From: Sphingomonas kaistensis
GTDB lineage: Bacteria > Pseudomonadota > Alphaproteobacteria > Sphingomonadales > Sphingomonadaceae
Length of the DNA stretch: 64,000 nt
Assembly (NCBI RefSeq): GCF_011927725.1
Contig: NZ_JAATJC010000001.1
Location: 1,495,001 to 1,559,000 of the forward strand
Reading direction: 5' to 3'
Part shown: positions 63,551-64,000 of the stretch, in pieces
Numbering within the stretch: position 1 is the first letter of the stretch
Layout of the letters: every line of letters starts with the position of its first letter
Translations under genes and position numbers: made by a program
The notes under the pieces: model-generated
Told to the model about the DNA's origin: nothing
The model's input: only the letters and a program-made list of their open reading frames with translations
Databases searched by the model: none

Positions 63551-64000
63551 GTGGCTGACAAGCCGTCTTCAGCCTTGCAATCAATCCTTCAGCTCAGATT
63601 GTTGATCGGCTACCTTGGCGAGAAGGCGCAGTTCGCCTGGTGGCCAAGCTCATTCTTCGACCAATCCAGTCGATTGTTCTTAGAACCGGCTTTTCCAAGA
63701 ACTCTCCGGACTGCTCAGTACCACGGGGTAGTGGAAGCAGCTCGGCGGTTCCACGATGAGCACTTGAGCGCAGGGGCCTTTCATCTGTTTCGATTACCCG
63801 AGGAGATGGAGCAGGACCTCCATACGGCGATGCAGTCGCTTGATCGCGGATCTTCGATCTACTCCCCCGATAATGAAGATTCTGCTCTCGGAGCCCTTCA
63901 GGATGTTTCCGGCAGCGCCACTGTCGAGGCGCTCGGGCCGGCATCGGTCGGGAGTGTGAGCGAAATATACAGCAGAGCGACTCTGCAAGGCATTGCAGCA
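63551..64000 (+). CDS. brxE: BrxE-like BREX defence protein, 3' truncated by window edge
   Basis: This frame is open for exactly 150 codons to the window end. From GTG 63551 (GCGGGG 9 bases upstream) the protein reads LQLRLLIGYLGEKAQFAWW (15-31), then EPAFPRTLRTAQYHGVVEAA and RFHDEHLSAGAFHLFRLPEE. This pattern (Leu-Gly-Tyr-Leu-Gly-Glu, paired Trp, FPRT, HDEH, FHLFRLPE) is the one I know from BrxE-family proteins, which start BREX type 6 phage-exclusion operons. The recognition is from memory, without a search. If right, brxA, brxB, brxC, pglX, pglZ, brxD and brxHI may follow to the right. BrxE's own role is unknown. Weaker frames on the minus strand here are shadows. Confidence 0.6.
   Translation, partial: MADKPSSALQSILQLRLLIGYLGEKAQFAWWPSSFFDQSSRLFLEPAFPRTLRTAQYHGVVEAARRFHDEHLSAGAFHLFRLPEEMEQDLHTAMQSLDRGSSIYSPDNEDSALGALQDVSGSATVEALGPASVGSVSEIYSRATLQGIAA

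Larger units (their letters stand above)
55508..64000. mobile_element. integrative mobilizable/conjugative element, left part only
   Basis: A tRNA-Glu remnant marks the left border. The first island gene is a tyrosine integrase pointing inward. Mobilization-type genes (ATPase, membrane protein, MobC-like, relaxase-like) follow at 59-62.3 kb, and a BrxE-like gene starts at 63551. Base composition is visibly poorer in G+C than the chromosomal part, and codon use is mixed. No right border, tRNA or type IV secretion gene is in the window, so it could be an IME or part of a larger ICE. Confidence 0.8.

Noticed and set aside
63594..63944. 116-codon minus-strand frame at the right edge
   Set aside because: It is antisense to the BrxE-like frame, which is open for all 150 codons, has a ribosome site and matches a family pattern.

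Overview
The window looks like a chromosomal segment of a yellow-pigmented sphingomonad (Alphaproteobacteria, Sphingomonadaceae). Reasons: very high G+C, a zeaxanthin-type carotenoid cluster (crtY-crtI-crtB with crtZ), many TonB-dependent receptors, a DctB/DctD/DctA dicarboxylate module and heavy use of GTGA/ATGA start-stop overlaps. From about 55.5 kb the base composition and codon use become clearly less G+C-rich, and an integrase beside a tRNA-Glu remnant marks the start of an integrated element that runs off the right edge.

Layout. 0-5.3 kb: end of a DNA-deoxyinosine glycosylase-like gene, a small acidic protein, crtZ, the leftward crtY-crtI-crtB operon and a DUF2141 exported protein with a clear terminator. 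5.3-20.4 kb: a leftward type I secretion operon (TolC-like, ABC exporter, HlyD-like) faces two giant rightward genes, a VCBS-repeat adhesin and a 1588-residue RTX/S-layer-like protein, followed by a terminator and a methyltransferase. 20.4-21.8 kb: a small zinc-ribbon protein and a SleB-type cell-wall hydrolase. 21.9-31.6 kb: a catabolic locus (carboxylesterase, SDR dehydrogenase, ROK kinase, TonB receptor, D-lactate dehydrogenase-like flavoprotein, MFS carrier, AraC and GntR/FCD regulators). A 15-base near-palindrome, ACCTnTCAGATAGGT, lies before both the receptor and the regulators, so the locus is probably one regulon. 31.6-40.9 kb: a lone receiver protein, dctD and dctB, then divergent dctA, a TonB receptor and an SGNH/DUF4886-like protein. 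Two copies of an 18-base inverted repeat sit between dctB and dctA. 40.9-47.4 kb: a translationally coupled signalling operon (CHASE3-GAF hybrid kinase with three receivers, CheR, CheB, REC-kinase-REC). 47.6-55.4 kb: N-formylglutamate amidohydrolase diverging from three transglutaminase-like proteins, an M3 peptidase, a circularly permuted ATP-grasp enzyme and an alpha-E protein, which is a predicted and little-studied peptide-ligation/cleavage system.

55.5-64 kb: an integrative element in tRNA-Glu(CTC). The left junction keeps only the 3' half of the tRNA, so the intact copy should be at the far end of the element, outside the window. The element carries a tyrosine integrase, a duplicated-domain unknown protein, an excisionase/AlpA-like protein, a ParA/MobD-like ATPase, a membrane protein, a MobC-like protein, a relaxase-like protein and a small protein with an HxH motif. 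The last 450 bases are an open reading frame, cut by the window edge, that I recognise as BrxE-like, so a BREX-type (type 6-like) phage-defence cargo probably starts here.

Most interesting items: the BREX-bearing mobilizable island; DctD lacking the GAFTGA loop although its paired operator sites are intact; dctA, whose best ribosome-binding site points to an ATC codon; the shared operator of the 22-31 kb locus; and the transglutaminase/ATP-grasp/alpha-E cluster with an embedded M3 peptidase. Family calls rest on reading motifs by eye; no database search was run.
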